Below are positions 63,759-64,000 of a stretch of DNA of 64,000 nucleotides, one piece after another. The notes under the pieces were generated by a model. The model was not told where the DNA came from. It was given only the letters and a program-made list of their open reading frames with translations, and did no database searches. Position 1 is the stretch's first letter; every line of letters begins with the position of its first letter. The translations under genes were made by a program, and so were the position numbers. Origin of the DNA: an uncultured Sphingobacteriales bacterium (GTDB taxonomy: Bacteria > Bacteroidota > Bacteroidia > Chitinophagales > Chitinophagaceae); NCBI GenBank assembly GCA_937991535.1, contig CALKHN010000028.1, forward strand, positions 215,618-279,617, written 5' to 3'.

Positions 63759-64000
63759 AAGCACAATAGAAAACCAGTCCGTTTCATTTCAAAAAAAGCA
63801 AATACCAAATCTATGTGAGCCTTTGTACCTATGATCCCTATGTGCTACAAAAAACAACACACATAGACACAATAGAAACACAAGAACACAATAGAGTACC
63901 AGCTCATTTCATTCCGAAAAAAAGCAAATACCAAATCCATGTGAACCTTTGTACCTATGATCCCTATGTGCTACAAAAAACAACACACATAGACACAATA
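63759..64000. repeat. 126-base tandem repeat, cut by the window end
   Basis: Two copies stand head to tail, offset by 126 bases: for example GCAAATACCAAAT at 63798 and 63924, and ATGATCCCTATGTGC at 63831 and 63957. The first copy may begin inside the last codons of the preceding gene. CTATGTG (63838-63844) and CACATAG (63860-63866) could form a hairpin in each unit. The array continues past 64000. Confidence 0.85.

Noticed and set aside
63759..64000. CRISPR array from regularly spaced repeats at the right end
   Set aside because: The whole 126-base unit repeats, including what would be the spacer, and no cas gene is in the window. It is a plain tandem repeat.
1..64000. tRNA, rRNA or insertion sequence genes
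   Set aside because: I looked for T-arm-like GGTTCGAAT patterns, rRNA-like stretches and transposase-type proteins and found none; a covariance search was not possible.

Overview
The window looks like a chromosomal segment of a Bacteroidota bacterium, most likely family Chitinophagaceae. The signs are three SusC/SusD outer-membrane pairs, an alternative complex III (actABCDEF) fused in one operon to a caa3-type oxidase, an IPExxxVDY protein, many SPI-signal or lipobox proteins, and repeated TAnnTTTG boxes upstream of genes, which match the Bacteroidota -7 promoter element. I see no rRNA, tRNA, CRISPR array, insertion sequence or phage genes.

Layout. 0.1-6.7 kb: a PurF-type amidotransferase, a small exported coiled-coil protein, a MOP-family flippase followed by hemJ, and an exported heme-motif/FG-GAP protein. 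6.7-26.6 kb: a glycan-acquisition region. Reading from its right end leftwards on the minus strand: ROK regulator, SusC (interrupted by one in-frame TAA), SusD, SusC, SusD, terminator, glycosylasparaginase, SusC, SusD, terminator. A GH29 alpha-L-fucosidase is divergent from the ROK gene, with a complex clover-leaf inverted repeat between them. 26.6-35.3 kb: mixed metabolism (tandem rhodanese with an ArsR regulator, tsaB, two RidA-family proteins, a vanadium-haloperoxidase-like lipoprotein, a TIM-barrel isomerase-like protein, a D-threonine-aldolase-like PLP enzyme, a lipoprotein). 35.4-50.2 kb: the respiratory operon actABCDEF-ctaC-ctaD-ctaB-two subunits III-subunit IV, minus strand, with a promoter box at its head and a strong terminator at its end. 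50.5-56.9 kb: purN, pterin carbinolamine dehydratase, IPExxxVDY protein, M28 peptidase with PDZ, feoB and a lipoprotein; the intergenic spaces here are unusually repeat-rich. 57.4-62.6 kb: a subtilisin-family protease, a 102-residue unknown protein, and a TPR-CHAT protease with signal peptide and C-terminal membrane anchor. 62.7-64 kb: a Gfo/Idh/MocA oxidoreductase and the start of a 126-bp tandem repeat running off the window.

How the genes work together. The respiratory operon encodes a whole quinol-to-oxygen electron path plus heme O synthase. The Sus region, glycosylasparaginase and fucosidase fit uptake and trimming of fucosylated Asn-linked glycans (inference). The protease-small protein-CHAT cassette is the best candidate for an undescribed system: two predicted proteolytic enzymes of different classes flank an unknown small protein. 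All function calls come from reading motifs; no database search was run.
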